From positions 124,001-188,000 of the forward strand of contig SAUG01000101.1 of the NCBI GenBank assembly GCA_011316305.1: DNA of 64,000 nt. Reading direction: 5' to 3'. The notes beneath the pieces are model-generated. The model saw only the letters and a list, made by a program, of their open reading frames with translations. It did not search any database and was not told where the DNA came from. A program made the translations under genes and the position numbers. The DNA comes from Rusavskia elegans (taxonomy: Eukaryota > Ascomycota > Lecanoromycetes > Teloschistales > Teloschistaceae). Shown here piece by piece: positions 24,258-37,461 of this stretch. Position 1 is the stretch's first letter. Each line of letters begins with the position of its first letter.

Positions 24258-25340
24258 TCACCCTTTCAGCTCCGTCACCAACCCCCTAATGCCTCTCTCC
24301 TCCTCACCCGTCAACCTCACCCCAAACCACTCCCTCAATATCCCCAACCTATCCTCCTCACTCATACAAAAACGCTCCTCAACCACACCCCCCACCTCCC
24401 TCTTCACCTTCCCATTGAACATCGTCACCCCCCCAACCACCTTCCCATCCTCCATAACCATTTTCGCCATCAAAATCGCCTGCGTAAAAATACTCGTCCG
24501 GCTCTGACTCGTCGAGAAATTCATCATCTCGTAATCCTCGGGCAGAAACTCCGTTTCCGTGAAGCAATACTGCGTTTCCCATTCGCTGTCCCTCGTTTTA
24601 CGAGCTTGATAGAGCCAGAGACGTTGGTGGGGGTCAGTGTGTTGTTTGATACCGGAGCGTATGAGACGCATTTCGCTGGGCGCTATTCGTTCATGGATGG
24701 TATCTTCCTGAAGGGGAAGTGGAGCTGTGGCGCCGTTACCGCCCAAGCCGACGTCGACCATGTATTTTTTGTTGGAGATGGTGATGATGTTGACCATATG
24801 GGACCTGTTTGAGCCACGTCAGCCAGCTGTTTCTCTTGAACGATTGCCACGAGTCTCAAGAAGATGAGATTTCAAATGACTGACCAGCTGCCGAACGTTT
24901 CCCCATCCCCGCCATTAATCCCATTACAGATCCTCGCTCCTACGCTTGTGACATCGTAGCCCATAGTCCTCAACATGGTCCCCAGGAAGGCGTTATTCTC
25001 CATACAATATCCGCCTTTCCCTCTGTCCGCCCCGACGAATTTCTCGAACAAAAGGTCCAGATCGAGGGAGATTGTATGTGTAGTCGAGTAGTGTAGCGAC
25101 AGATTCTCAAAGGGATAAGTTGACAGATGGTGCTGTTGGATAGTTTTGAGTTCGTTGTAATCGAGGGCGAAGCCATGGCGAAAAAGCTCTCCATAATCGA
25201 ACGAGAAGGAGTGCAGGTATTTCGACAGTTGAGAGTCGGTGTATGTTGGGGGGAGAGAGGCTTCACTTAATATTGTTACGTTTCAGTTCCGTGACCTTGT
25301 GTTCTTGACTTCTTAAGCTCACTCACTCTGAATGCCTCAT
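24258..25340 (-). CDS. Arylamine N-acetyltransferase
   Basis: Transfers acetyl or malonyl groups from CoA to arylamines; some fungal members detoxify plant benzoxazolinones. Three exons on the minus strand, 25340-25327, 25265-24885 and 24804-24258, give 313 aa, normal for the family. The catalytic triad is visible: Cys92 in R-G-K-G-G-Y-C-M-E-N-N, His134 in W-S-H-M-V-N, and Asp149 in Y-M-V-D-V-G. F-L-P-E-D-Y-E-x-M-N-F follows. Intron 2 (80 nt, GTCAGT donor, CAG acceptor) splits the Trp before the His motif. The 14-nt first exon is inferred: GTGAGT donor at 25326 and an AAG acceptor, the only join I found giving an ATG in frame, so the N-terminus is the weakest part. The 3' third of the coding strand is strikingly G-rich and C-poor. 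Confidence 0.88.
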
Positions 25341-25549
25341 GTTTGCTGCTTTGTACAATTCAGGATTCAGGAGTTGGAGGTTCACTTATTATACAGACAA
25401 TGGAGCACTGACATCATCGTACAGCACTTTGATCAATACAACGCTACCAGACTTTTCGCTGTGAAGAGCTTGAGTCCTCGAATTGAAACCTGGTTGTGTT
25501 ATCTACACACTTTCGAAATTTGACCTATCCACTCCCAATCCCATTGCGC

Positions 25550-26744
25550 CTAGTCCTCGTCTGCATCATCCTCCTCTTCTTCATCCTTGGCCACAATTCT
25601 CGCTCTTCTCTCTCGCTCCTCCTTCTCAATCTCCTCCATCTGCGTCTCCCTCAGTGCCTTCAACCGATCAGCCGGACCCGGCAACCTGCTGATCTTATCC
25701 GCAATCTGCCCTCGACCAATAAGACTGATCACGATACTCGCGCCCACGACGAAAGTAAGTACGAATCGGTAGGTCATGTACCAGTGCGGTGTCCAGCCTC
25801 TAACGCATGCTCTGGCATCGGCGAAATAAAGGAACGTGAAAGCGGTGAATTGCGAGATGAGGGCGTATTCGATTGGGAGAAGGAGGGTTGGCCATGCCAC
25901 CGCAGGCGCAAAGACGCCGTATGCGTATCTTCGGTAGCCGTGCTCACCTCCGTATTTGGCCCATTCTAACCCCCAGTGGATAGCACCCAGGAAGGAGATG
26001 ATCTGTGCGAAATGTGAGTCTCTTTTGTCGTTTCCAATATTCGGACATGAATACTCACCACAGCTCCATAACCTATCTGCAAAGGCTCGATAATGTGTAG
26101 AAGCAGCTCGGCAGTCTCCCCAGAAAGTAGAAAGCCCTGCCCGTCCATAGCCGCGTGGTTGATGTCCCAAGCCAGATAGACTGTAGATGCGGAAGTTGCC
26201 AGGTATGGGACGACTCCGGCCAGACCGACGAAAAATGCCTCGCGCGGGACTTCGTTGAGGGCGAAAGTCTCCTTGATGGTTTTCTGGGAGATGATATCAG
26301 ATGCGTGAACTTTGCTCCACATTAGAATCTGGACGGGTGACGTCTTACGATGTCCGAGTAAACCCCAGCCAGCATATCCTCATCCTTCTCTGTTTCCGGC
26401 ACGCCCTTTTCCTGGAAGACTTGGTGGACACTGGAGGCCAGGCTTACCTCCTCGGGATGTGGCTCCAGTTCGTCCTTGGCAACATCCTTTTCGTGCTTGT
26501 TGTCGATATTATCATAGGGGTTCTCTGGCTGCTTTGGTGGAGCGACTGCACAACGCTGAAGGGAGGTACTCAGGGGCCGGTACGCGGTCAATGCTAAGCT
26601 TGTGGGTTGATTGAACCTTCCATTGAGAGGGATGAGTGGCTTTGATGTCTGTCGAGTCAATTGTGAGGTGTAGCGGGTGCCACGCAGCGTGTTTGATCGG
26701 AGGAAAGAGCGGGCGAGCGAGCTGGCACGCCCGGAGCGCAGCAT
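25550..26744 (-). CDS. Mitochondrial inner-membrane DUF3429 protein
   Basis: Three exons, 26744-26349, 26283-26059 and 26002-25550, give 357 aa. The ATG at 26744 begins an Arg-rich, acid-free presequence (M-L-R-S-G-R-A-S-S-L-A-R-S-F-L-R), typical of mitochondrial import. A hydrophilic linker ends D-M-L-A-G-V-Y-S-D-I, then exon 2 gives the DUF3429 core (E-V-P-R-E-A-F, D-I-N-H, E-P-L-Q-I-G-Y-G-A-V) and exon 3 I-I-S-F-L-G-A-I-H-W-G-L-E-W with several membrane segments, ending in a charged Glu/Arg-rich coiled-coil tail and an acidic end. Introns are 65 and 56 nt, both phase 0. The molecular role of DUF3429 proteins is not established. It shares a 714-bp divergent promoter region with VPS13. Confidence 0.88.
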
Positions 26745-27458
26745 GGTGCCAATTGACTGTCGAAGACTCTCACTTGGACAGTAGTTAGGCGTTCCTGAGC
26801 TGAGCGAATGCTTGGGTCGCTGACCAGTGATGTAAAGAGAGACTGCTGGTTGTTGCTGTTGCTTGAACTGCGCCTTTGAAGCGTAAGGTACGAGTATCCG
26901 AAGCTCGAGTGCCAAGCCTGGAGCTAGGGTCATGTAGGTCAGCAGCCCTATACGTCATGTTGACTGCCCGAATCTCGAGATGCCTTAGTGACACGGCATT
27001 TCCTGCAGCATCCTGCAGACTGTGAGAAGAGACACACCCCACTGTTTACCTTTTCAACCGTGGCGCCCATTCTTCGACACGCAGCGCTGCTCGAAGTACG
27101 CACTCTCTTGTAGGGGCGTCGCAAGTCAGAATATCACGAAAGCCGTTGGTTCCCCAGAAATCCTACCAACGGTTGCCGCTTGGGCAGGGACAATCAACAA
27201 CAATCATTAAAGATCGCTACTTCGTTGTATGCTGATTCTCCATAGCCACTCGAACCCCATTCTATCCATATTTCGATCCAACACCGGCGTCCTCAAGTCT
27301 ATCGAGACCTCGCTACAAGGAGCAGGCACATCAGAATAGCCATGACTCCAGACAACATACAATTCCTTACCTAAGAGCATCTGTTGCCCAAATTACCCTG
27401 CAACCTACACTCGTCTAGCCATCTTCCCTAGCCAGGGTTACGGCTAGCCCTAGCCAGC
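26745..27458. promoter_or_regulatory. Divergent intergenic region between DUF3429 gene and VPS13
   Basis: 714 bp separate two divergently transcribed housekeeping-type genes, both apparently tied to mitochondria or lipid transfer. No TATA box stands out. Short open frames here lack family features. It must hold both promoters, and co-regulation is possible but not shown by any motif I can see. Confidence 0.45.
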
Positions 27459-30400
27459 ATGCTAGAAGGACTCGTCTCAAACCTCTTGAACCGCTTCTTG
27501 GGGATGTACGTCAAGAATTTCAATCCCCAACAACTTAACGTCGGTATCTGGAACGGCGATGTTAAGCTTCGTAATCTGGAGCTGCGGCGAGAGGCTCTGG
27601 ATCAGCTGCACCTACCTGTCAATGTTGTTGAAGGCCACCTCGGCAGTCTCACCATGTCGATCCCATGGACAAATTTGAGAGGCAAACCGGTCAAAATCAG
27701 CATCGAAGATGTGTTCCTACTCGCAGCCCCAAAGGAGGATGCCAAATACGACGAGGAGGAAGAGGCCAAACGCGCACATGCTGTGAAGATGGAGAAGCTC
27801 GAGAATGCGGAGCTGCTGAAGCAGAGGAACTCCGAAGGACTGAGCCAAGAAGAGCAGCAAAAAAGCCAGAGCTTCACCGAAAGCATGACCACCGCCATCG
27901 TCGATAACCTGCAAATCAGCATCAAGAACATCCACATCCGTTACGAGGACACAATTGCCGCGCCTGGCCACCCATTCGCTCTTGGTCTGACACTCAAAGA
28001 ATTTAGCGCGGTCAGTACAGACCAAGATTGGAGACCGAGCTTCATTCAGTCAACCTCGGGAACAACTCACAAGCTTGCGGTACTTGGGGAGCTAGCCTTC
28101 TATTGGAACACCGATGCTACGCTTTTCGGAACCGGGAAGGGGGAAGAAATCGGTGCCGAAGCACAGAAGACTGATCGCGGCGTCCTTATTGACAAGTTCA
28201 AGCAAGCCGTCCAGGACGGGCAGAACCACCAATACATGCTTAAACCAGTCAGTGGACGCGCGGCTGTGGAGCTCGACAAGACTGGCAAAGTGGAGAAGCC
28301 CAAAGTCAAAGCCAGGCTGCTATTCAATGAGCTAGGGTTTGTTCTCGATGAGGACCAGTACCGAGATGCTTTGATGATGGTCGACCTTTTCCACTATTTC
28401 ATCCGTCACCAGGAATATCAAAAGTTTCAGCCCAAGAGCACACCCAAAGAAGATCCAAAAGCTTGGTTGAAGTTTGCTTTCACCGCTGTTCATAGTAAGA
28501 TCCAAGAGCGCAACCGCAAGTGGACGTGGGGATACTTCCAAGAAAGACGCGATGACCGATTGCGCTACATCGAGCTCTTCAAGAAGAAGAAGAAAGAAGA
28601 GAAGCTGAGTCCAGCAGAGACAAGTGAATTGGATAAGCTCGAACGCAAGCTGACCTACGAGGACCTCCGCTTCTGGCGATCACTTGCTCGCAATCAGCTA
28701 AGAAAAGAAAACTTTGGCGTCAAGAAGGCCCCGCAGAAGCAGACTTGGACACAGTGGGTCTGGGGCGGCGGCAAGAAAACAGAGGAGACACACTCGGAAG
28801 ACGAAGGTACCACCATGACCGAAGAGCAACGGAAAGAGCTTTACGCGGCGATCGATTTCGACGAGAAGAAAGCTATTACCGAGAGTGTCGAAGTACCGCG
28901 AGAGTCTATCAAGCTGCAACTTGAGTCGTCACTCCGCACCGGCAGTTTCACCCTCAAAAGAGATCCCCAAGGCAAATCCATCGAGATTCTAAGTATGATG
29001 TTCGACAACTTCCAAGCAAAGGCCCTACAGCGCCCAGATTCCTTCTTAGCAGATGTCAGTCTTGGTGGCCTTCGGATCAATGATGGCACTACCGAAGGGA
29101 GCCTCTTCCCGCAGATTGTCAACGTCAAGGACATGACTTCCGAGGCTGTCAACAAGTCTATAGAAAAGGTTTCAGAGTCAGCAGAGGATCGGAAGGCGAA
29201 AGAAAAGGCGACCGCGGATTCATTGTTCCATCTCATCTTTGAGCAGAATCCACTGGACGAGAGCGCAGACTCCGCAGTCACGGTCAAGCTCAAGAGCATT
29301 GAAGTCATATACAACCCCCAGTTCATTGTGCAGATAGCCAAATTCTTCCAGCCACCGGAACGGCATATGGAATCTATTGGTGCACTTCTTGAGACGGCGG
29401 GTGCCACAGTCGAAGGTATTCGGCAGCAGACTCGAGCTGGTCTTGAATTTGCCCTCGAAGAACACAAGACGCTGAACGCCAACCTTGATATCCAAGCGCC
29501 ATTGATCATTATCCCCGAGAGCATCACGTCAGAAAGTTCGCTCTGTCTCGTCTTTGACGCTGGCCATGTCAGCCTTAATAGCGAGCTTGTTGACAAGGAC
29601 ACTATGCGAGATATTCAGTCAAAGCAGAAAAAGAAATACAGTGACGAAGATTTCAAGCAACTCGAAGGTCTGATGTACGACAAATTCTTGCTCAAACTGG
29701 ACTCTACCCAGGTCCTGATAGGACCCGGTATGAAGGCTACGAAAGGCCAGTTGAGTGCAAAGGACGATTCCAAGAATTACCATATAATCGATCGTATCAA
29801 TATGGACTTCGTTCTGGAGACATCTATCATCCCAAAAGCCAGCGATCTGACCAAGACTCGTGTCTCAGGGCATCTATCTGTACTGCATGCCTCTATCTCA
29901 GATAAGAAGTACAAGAACTTGATGAAGCTCATCGACATCGCACTTCCCAAGTTTGAGTCGGACGACGGATCTTCCGAGAGCAAGCCTAAGGATGCTCCGA
30001 GGAAGCAAGTGCCAGCCGCAGGACAGTCCAGGGCTGATGAAGCTCTTGGTCGTTCACGGTCTAAGTCTATCAGCGTTCCTGCTCAGAAAGACTTAGTAGT
30101 CGAAGACGAAAGTGACGCCGAAGATGTCCAAGCAGAGCAGACCACGAAACGCTTGGAGGAGGAAGGGATCAATCTCCACCAACGCAATTTCGAATTCAAA
30201 TTTACTGTCGATAAATTGCAAGGATCTCTGTTCCGTGCAGATCCAGATGAAACCAAGCCCGACCAACTTCTCGTGGAACTGGTAGCAGAGCACTTCGAGC
30301 TGGACTTCTACCTACGACCATATGATATGGTAGCCGAGGTTCTTCTGAAGTCGTTGAACGTCGATGACTACATTGATGAAGACCCCAGTCCGGAATTCAG

Positions 30401-33400
30401 GAAGATCATCTCCAGTCGTGGTTTTGGTGCCAAGGAAGACAAGGATCTCTTCAATATTAAGTTCGTCAAAGTGAATAACGATTCTCCGGAGTTCAAGTCA
30501 ACCTATGAAGGGATAGCCACCAATCTCGACGTTTCAATATCCACCCTGAATGTCATCGTCACTCGCAAAACATTGCTTACGCTTCTGGACTTTGTTCTGA
30601 TAACATTTACCGGTGCAGACCAACCGTCTCAACCAGCCAAATCGATTCAAGATGGCCCAGATGGAAAGACTGTAGAAACGCAGGCGTCAGAATCTGGTGG
30701 GAGCTCAGACAAAATTCGTATCAAGGTTGCACTCGAAAGTGTTGCGCTAATACTGAACAACGACGGTATCCGGCTTGCTACACTTAGCCTCAATACGGCT
30801 GATGTGGGAATATTCTTGAGTGGCGAATCCATGAACGTGGGCGCTCGACTTGGGAACTTGCTCTTGCTGGATGATATCAATCAAGGAGCATCGGAAGATT
30901 CTTCCCTGCGTCAATTGATTTCAATTCAGGGCGATGAGCTTGCCGACTTCAAGTACCAGACTTTTGATTCAAAGGCCGCCTCATATCCTGGCTATGATTC
31001 CAAGGTTTATCTCAGATCGGGATCTCTCAAGGTCAATTTTCTAGAAGAACCTTTCCGCAAGATCATCGGCTTCCTTGTCAAATTCGGTCAAATGCAGGCA
31101 ATCTTCAATGCAGCCCGGCAGGCGGCGGCCAACCAGGCGAGTCAGATGCAGGAGACTGCGAACATGATGCACTTTGATATTCTCATCAAAACACCAATCG
31201 TTGTATTCCCACGCGTAATGAAAGTCGAACAAGAACGTGACCTGCTCACAGCGTACCTCGGTGAAATCTACGCAAGCAATGACTTCGAGGCTCTGGAAAA
31301 ATCAGGGACTTCTGCTACCGTGAACAAGATTTCCGCGGGCATACGGCACGTCCGTTTGACATCCGACTTCCATTACGAAGGCGGCAAATCAGAGGAGTTG
31401 GAGATGATCGACAAAGTCGATCTGGACTTCAAAGTGTCTTATGTGGAACATCAGCCTGGCCTCCAAAGACCTGACATGCAGATCGAGGGAAGCATGTCCC
31501 CGATCAATCTTTGCGTAGCGCAAACGCAATTGAAGTTCTTGATGGAGCTGTCAAAGACGATACCAAGTGCATTCGCGAATGACACTGAGCAGGGCGAAAA
31601 CGAGATCATGAAGGAGCTGCCAAAGTCGACTACAGACTCTGCCAAGGAGGTCACCAGTCGCAGCCCAAACGCAGAAACCGCTGCCGCACATCCGTCATAT
31701 CAGGGCCCCGAGCTGAAACCAGATTCCGAGAGCTGGACCAAGCTGGACTTCGTGTTCAAAACTCAAACTATATCGCTGGAGCTTATCTTGGCGGACGAGA
31801 GTGCTCCCGTGGGAAATGTCGCTGATGCTAGCCTATCGAAGTTTGCATTGAACGACACTAGTATCAAATTACGAATGAAGAGCGACGATGCACTTGAGTC
31901 GGAGCTTCTGGTGAACTCATTCACTATACAAGACAGTCGCACAAAGGAGACGAATAAGTTTAGGAAGATCATGTCTTTGATCAATAACGATGTCAAGCAG
32001 CAGTTCATGGCGAGCTTGACTATATCGGGAGGTCAAAAGCGGCACATGATCGCTATGCTCACTATCGACAGTCCTCGCATCATCCTTGCCATAGATTATC
32101 TCTTCGCCGTCCAGGCCTTTGCGAATACCGCTTTTGCAACAGACGAAGCTGAAACGGTCTCCGTTGATGCAGAGGATACTCCCGAAATCGATGAGCAGGA
32201 GAGTGGTAGCAGCACGCCGGTCGATGATAAATCCGAAGTTGCCAAGGAGAAGTCACAAGAAAAAGCTCCGGAAGAAAGCTCAATGACCATGTCTTTCCGC
32301 GTCAACGTCGTGGACGCTCAAGTCATACTCATTGCAAACCCTACAATCTCCAATTCCGAAGCTATTGTGCTTGGGACCAAGCAGGTTTTGCTATCTCAGC
32401 AGAATGCTTCGACTTTGCAAGTCACCAAAGTTGGAATGTTCCTTTGTCGAATGGACAAATTCGAGACAAGTCAGCTGAAACTCCTAGATGACTTTACAAT
32501 GCAAATGTCGATGGACAATCAGTCCAAAGGCTCCAGTTCATCGCTGACCAGTATATCCATCGACATTGAGCCACTTGTCCTACGGCTGTCGCTACGGGAT
32601 ATTCTTCTGGCTCTGCAGATTATTAACAAGGCTTCCGAAACCCTGGGCGGCAACAACAAAGAGGTAGAGGATACTGAGCCAGGTAAGATCAAAGAAATCG
32701 CTGGGGAAGCCAACGCTGGAGCGCCGAAACGAAAATCACTCGCTGCTCAAGCAACGTCAACGAAAGCCAGAAGAGCCAGTAAATCTCTGGCTCCAACAAA
32801 GAGCGACAAGTCACAAGCGAAGAAAGCACCCCAAACATTAATCGTAATGAAGCGCGAGGAGCTGACTGCTACGATGGAAGGTGTTCGTGTCATTCTGATC
32901 GGAGATCTACACGAACTCCCGTTGATCGATTGGAGTGTCAAGAAGTTCAATGTGGACGTACGGGACTGGTCGGCAGCAATGACCGCGGATACAAGTTTCG
33001 ACACATACATCAACGTCTATAACTTCTCGAAATCTGCGTGGGAACCATTAATTGAACCATGGCAATTAGGCTTCCATGTGTCGAAAGACCAAGACCCAGA
33101 GCACTTATCTGTCGATGTGTATTCTCACAAAATGATGGAGCTGACGGTGACTTCTGCAACTATTGCACTAGCTTCAAAATCCGCACGATTCTTGTCTACC
33201 GAAGAGGATGTGCTGTCTAAGCCCCGAGGAGCAGACGCGCCGTACAAAATACGGAATTACACTGGCTTTGATCTCAACGTGTGGGCAGCCGCTGAAGAGG
33301 AAGATCGAGGAAGTGCGGCCAAACTCACGGACGGCGAGGAAGCCCCGTGGCGGTTCCAGGACGCCACGACAATGCGAGAAAACCTGTCACCAGAAGGCGC

Positions 33401-36400
33401 TACTGGCGTCGTTGGCATCAAGCTTGAAGGTAGCGGCTTCGAGAGTGTTGAACGCATTCCGGTCAATCGCGAAGGGGAAACGCTCTACAATCTTAAGCCT
33501 CGGAAAGACAAGGTTCTTCATCGATTACTTGTTGAGGTGAAGCTAGGAAGCGACAACGTCAAGTATATCACGTTCCGGTCACCGCTTGTGGTTGAAAACA
33601 ACACACAGATTCCCGTAGAACTTGGAGTCTTCAGCCCGGAAGAGGGTAACATTCTCAAAATCGAGAAGATTCCGCCTGGAGAGGGACGGCCTGCTCCGGT
33701 TGGTGCAGCCTTCATGCATTCGCTTATCGTTCGGCCTGATCAAGGCTTTGGTTACGCGTGGTCGAATGAGCGTCTGTTCTGGAAAGATCTGATGAAGCGC
33801 TCAACGAGAACCATCACTTGTAAAGGCGAGGGCAACGAACAGTCTCCACCTTTCTACTTCCAAATGAACGCCACTTATGACAAAGTCAACCCTCTGACAA
33901 GGTAAGTCGTGTCAATGGTTACGTGTCCAGGCATTGCTAACAGACGATTGGGTAGTGTCTATCCTTACATGCGCATCAAACTTCATGCCCCTATCGAGCT
34001 TCAGAACTTATTGCCTTATGACTTCAAATACCGCATCTATGACAAGAACACTAAGAAGGACTGGACGAACTTCCTGCGGAAAGGGGGAGTGAGTCCCGTA
34101 CATGTTGTGGAATTATCCCACCTGTTGTTGTTGAGTGTCGATATGCAAGATACGTTGTTCAAGCCAAGCGAGTTTGCGGTGATCAATTCCAACACCCATG
34201 AAGACTTCCGTCGGGAGTCTGTGCTTGCGGTCAAAGACAAGGAGAACAGCCAACTCAACCTCAAGTTGCATTACTTGTGAGTGTCTGAGTGTCCTGGTTA
34301 ATGCAACAACTAATCTCGAGTAGCAATATCCCGGACAGCGGTGGTGCCTTCAAGATCACAGTGTATACGCCGTACTTGGTATTGAATAAGACTGGCCTAG
34401 ACATCAATATCCAGAGCAAATCCATGTTCTCTGCAGCTAAATCAGCCGCTGGGCAAGGCGTCCGGACTGAGTCGGACAGAGGAACCCAGAAAGCTTTGCC
34501 TTATATGTTCTCCTATCCCAGCGATGACAGGAAGAACCGCGCAACGCTTAAGGTCGGAGACTCGTCATGGAGCAAGCCGCAGAGCTTTGATGCAATTGGA
34601 AGCACTTTCGAGGCAGTCCTTCCCTCAACAACATCGAAGTCAGAGCTTAGCGTCGGCGTCTCCGTTGCCGAAGGCGAGGGCAAATACAAGTTGACCAAGG
34701 TAGTCACCGTTGCGCCGCGCTTCGTGTTGAAGAACAAGCTGAAGGAGGAGATCAACATCCGCGAACCTGGATCATCAAACACCATGTCCTTGAAGCATGG
34801 TGAGTTATTGCCATTGCGCTACCTAAAACAGAGTAGCCACAAGCAGCTCTGTCTCTGCTTCCCCGGAGTCAACAACCAGTGGTCATCACCTTTTAACATT
34901 TCAAACGTTGGCACTGTTCACGTCAAGCTCGCTAAGGCTGGTCAACGTCAGACACTCGTGCGGGTCGAGGTAATCATGGAAGCTGCAACCATATTCTTGC
35001 ATCTCAGTGTCGAGACCAAGCATTGGCCTTATTCGATGCGCAACGAAAGCGATATGGAATTCATGTTCTATCAAGTCAATCCAAACCTAGGAGAGGACGA
35101 AGATGACAGAGGCTCCGCGTGGAAACCAATACGATACCGCCTGCCCGCAAGAAGCATCATGCCTTACGCCTGGGACTATCCTGCCTCCAAGAATAAGGAG
35201 TTAGTCTTGACAGCCAACGGCAAAGACCGAAGAATAAAACTCGCAGAGATTGGAAACCTTGTTCCGATGAAAGTACCGGCAGCTCAAGGCTCTAAGCAAC
35301 AGAAGATCATAGACGTCAACATTGCTGCCGATGGCCCAACGCAAACACTGGTCTTGTCAAATTACAAGCCATCGAAGAGCTTGTACAAGCAGAAGACCGG
35401 CCAAAACTCTCAAGGAAGCGTGGCCACCGGCTTCGAGGTCAAGGAGTTGGAATCCGAGGTGACCTTCAAAGCACAGCTGCGTCTTGCCGGTATTGGCATT
35501 TCCTTGGTCAATAAGAATCTTAAAGAATTGCTTTACTTTACGTTCCGAGAAATCGAATTCAAATACAGCGAATCGAGACTGTACCAGACGCTCAACGCTA
35601 CGATCAAATGGATCCAGATTGACAATCAGCTGTACGGTGGTATATTCCCCATACTGCTGTACCCCAGCGTGGTGCCCAAGACCGGCAAGGAGATGGAAGC
35701 TCATCCGATCTTCCATACTATGCTTACCCGCGTCAAAGATGATTCATACGGGGTACTGTATATCAAGTATGCCACTCTGCTGCTACAACAGATGACGCTC
35801 GAGATCGACGAGGATTTTATCTTCGCTATGCTTGACTTCGCCAAGATCCCTGGAGCATCATGGGCAGAAGAGCACGAGGGGAAGTTATGCGACGAAGACC
35901 TCGGCATTCCCGAACCGAAGCAAGAACAACAAGGTCAAGACGTCTACTTCGAGCTGCTCCATCTCCAGCCCATGCAGCTGGATCTGTCCTTCGTCCGGAC
36001 CGAGAGAATTAACGCGGAGGATACGACCTCGTCATCTAATCCCCTGATGTTCTTTGTCAACGTCATGACCATGTCTGTCGGAAACGTCAATGATGCGCCT
36101 CTTCGTCTCAATGCATTAATGTTGGAAAATGCACGTATCTCCATTCCGGCATTGATCGTCAACATTCAGGGTCACTATACACAAGAGGTCATCCGGCAAA
36201 TTCACATCATCTTGGGCTCTGCAGACTTCCTTGGCAATCCAGTTGGACTCTTCAACAACATCAGCTCCGGCGTTGCGGATATCTTCTATGAGCCTTACCA
36301 AGGACTCGTCATGACCGACCGACCGCAGGAGCTTGGTATAGGCATTGCCAAAGGCGCGTCGAGCTTTGTCAAGAAATCCGTCTTCGGCTTCTCTGACAGC

Positions 36401-37156
36401 ATGGCCAAGTTCACCGGCAGTATGTCGAAGGGTCTGGCAGCTGCAACTCTCGACAAGGAGTACCAAGATCAACGACGCATGTCCAAGTCTCGGAATCGAC
36501 CCAAGCATGCTCTTTATGGCGTGACATCTGGCGGCAATGCATTCGCCTCGAGCATGGCCAGTGGCATTGGCGGCCTCGCAAGACATCCACTGCAAGGTGC
36601 GGAGAAAGAAGGGTTGCCTGGGTTTGTCAAGGGAGTCGGCAAAGGCTTCCTTGGGCTGGCAACCAAACCCGCGATTGGTGCCTTTGACCTTGCGTCGAAC
36701 ATGGCCGAAGGAGTGCGGAACACTACGACGGTATTTGACGCCGAGGGCCTCGACCGTGTCCGCTTAACTCGCTTTATTGGCTTGGATGGCATCGTGCGGC
36801 CATATGCTCAGAGAGAAGCCCTGGGACAATTCTGGCTCAAGACCCTTGATGATGGCAAATACTTCCATGAGGACTACATTGCGCACCTAGAACTCCCGGG
36901 CAAAGACATGATGGTCATGCTGACGTACAACCGGATCATGCTGGTCAAGACGAAGAAATTGAAAATGGAGTGGGATATCAAATTGAACGACATCCAGACG
37001 ATCTCGAAGGAACGGACGGGTATGGGAGTGACTCTGAAGGGAGGAACGAACGGACCGTTCATCCCGGTGCAGGAGGAGAGCTCGAGGAATTGGCTGTACA
37101 GACAGATTGGGGTGGCGGTGAATGCGTTTAATGACAAGTATAATGCCAAGGGATGA
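27459..37156 (+). CDS. VPS13: VPS13 bridge-like lipid transfer protein
   Basis: Three exons, 27459-33901, 33956-34276 and 34324-37156, with introns of 54 and 47 nt, give 3198 aa; yeast Vps13 is about 3144. The family moves phospholipids in bulk between membranes at contact sites (vacuole/endosome, mitochondria, ER, prospore membrane). The N-terminus (M-L-E-G-L-V-S-N-L-L-N-R-F-L-G-x-Y-V) is the chorein domain, about 1-110, which opens the lipid groove. Alternating beta-rich repeats fill the middle. The adaptor-binding (VAB/SHR-BD) region starts near residue 1925 (Y-K-I-R-N-Y-T-G-F-D-L). The C-terminus has the ATG2-like region with G-x-x-x-G helices (about 2850-3000) and a PH-like end. Both introns sit in the last third. 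Acidic low-complexity segments near residues 470 and 880 are likely loops. It is the largest and best-defined gene in the window. Confidence 0.96.
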
Positions 37157-37461
37157 GTCATGCAGCGGTTGTTCACACGAGCTTAGCGAGCGTTGCTTCC
37201 TAGATACACACGGCTATCAAATCCATTGACATTTCATTTCGATTCCAACAGTCCACACCATCGATTTCAACTGTCAGGTCGTGTCGTCTCATCGCTCGTA
37301 CAACAGATACCTCGATCCAACATTCCAGAACATCCAACCCATCTCTCAATCGGCGTCATCCCAACATCCACTTAATCTCACATCAATTCAACAGTTTAAC
37401 TCCAACTGCCAAATAACTCATTCCACCACCGCATCAATCTACACCTCAACCGCCACCACCC
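37157..37461. other. VPS13 3' flank and promoter of the Doc-like gene
   Basis: About 300 bp with increasingly C-rich, almost G-free plus strand towards 37461. No gene seen. Confidence 0.4.

Noticed and set aside
23845..24261. 138-codon minus-strand frame
   Set aside because: Antisense to the complex I subunit gene, which is supported by conserved residues across five exons.
24147..24812. 221-codon plus-strand frame
   Set aside because: Antisense of the acetyltransferase third exon; Pro/His/Leu-rich low complexity caused by strand skew.
24970..25266. 98-codon minus-strand frame
   Set aside because: It overlaps the true acetyltransferase exon 2 in a shifted frame; the correct frame carries the catalytic Cys motif.
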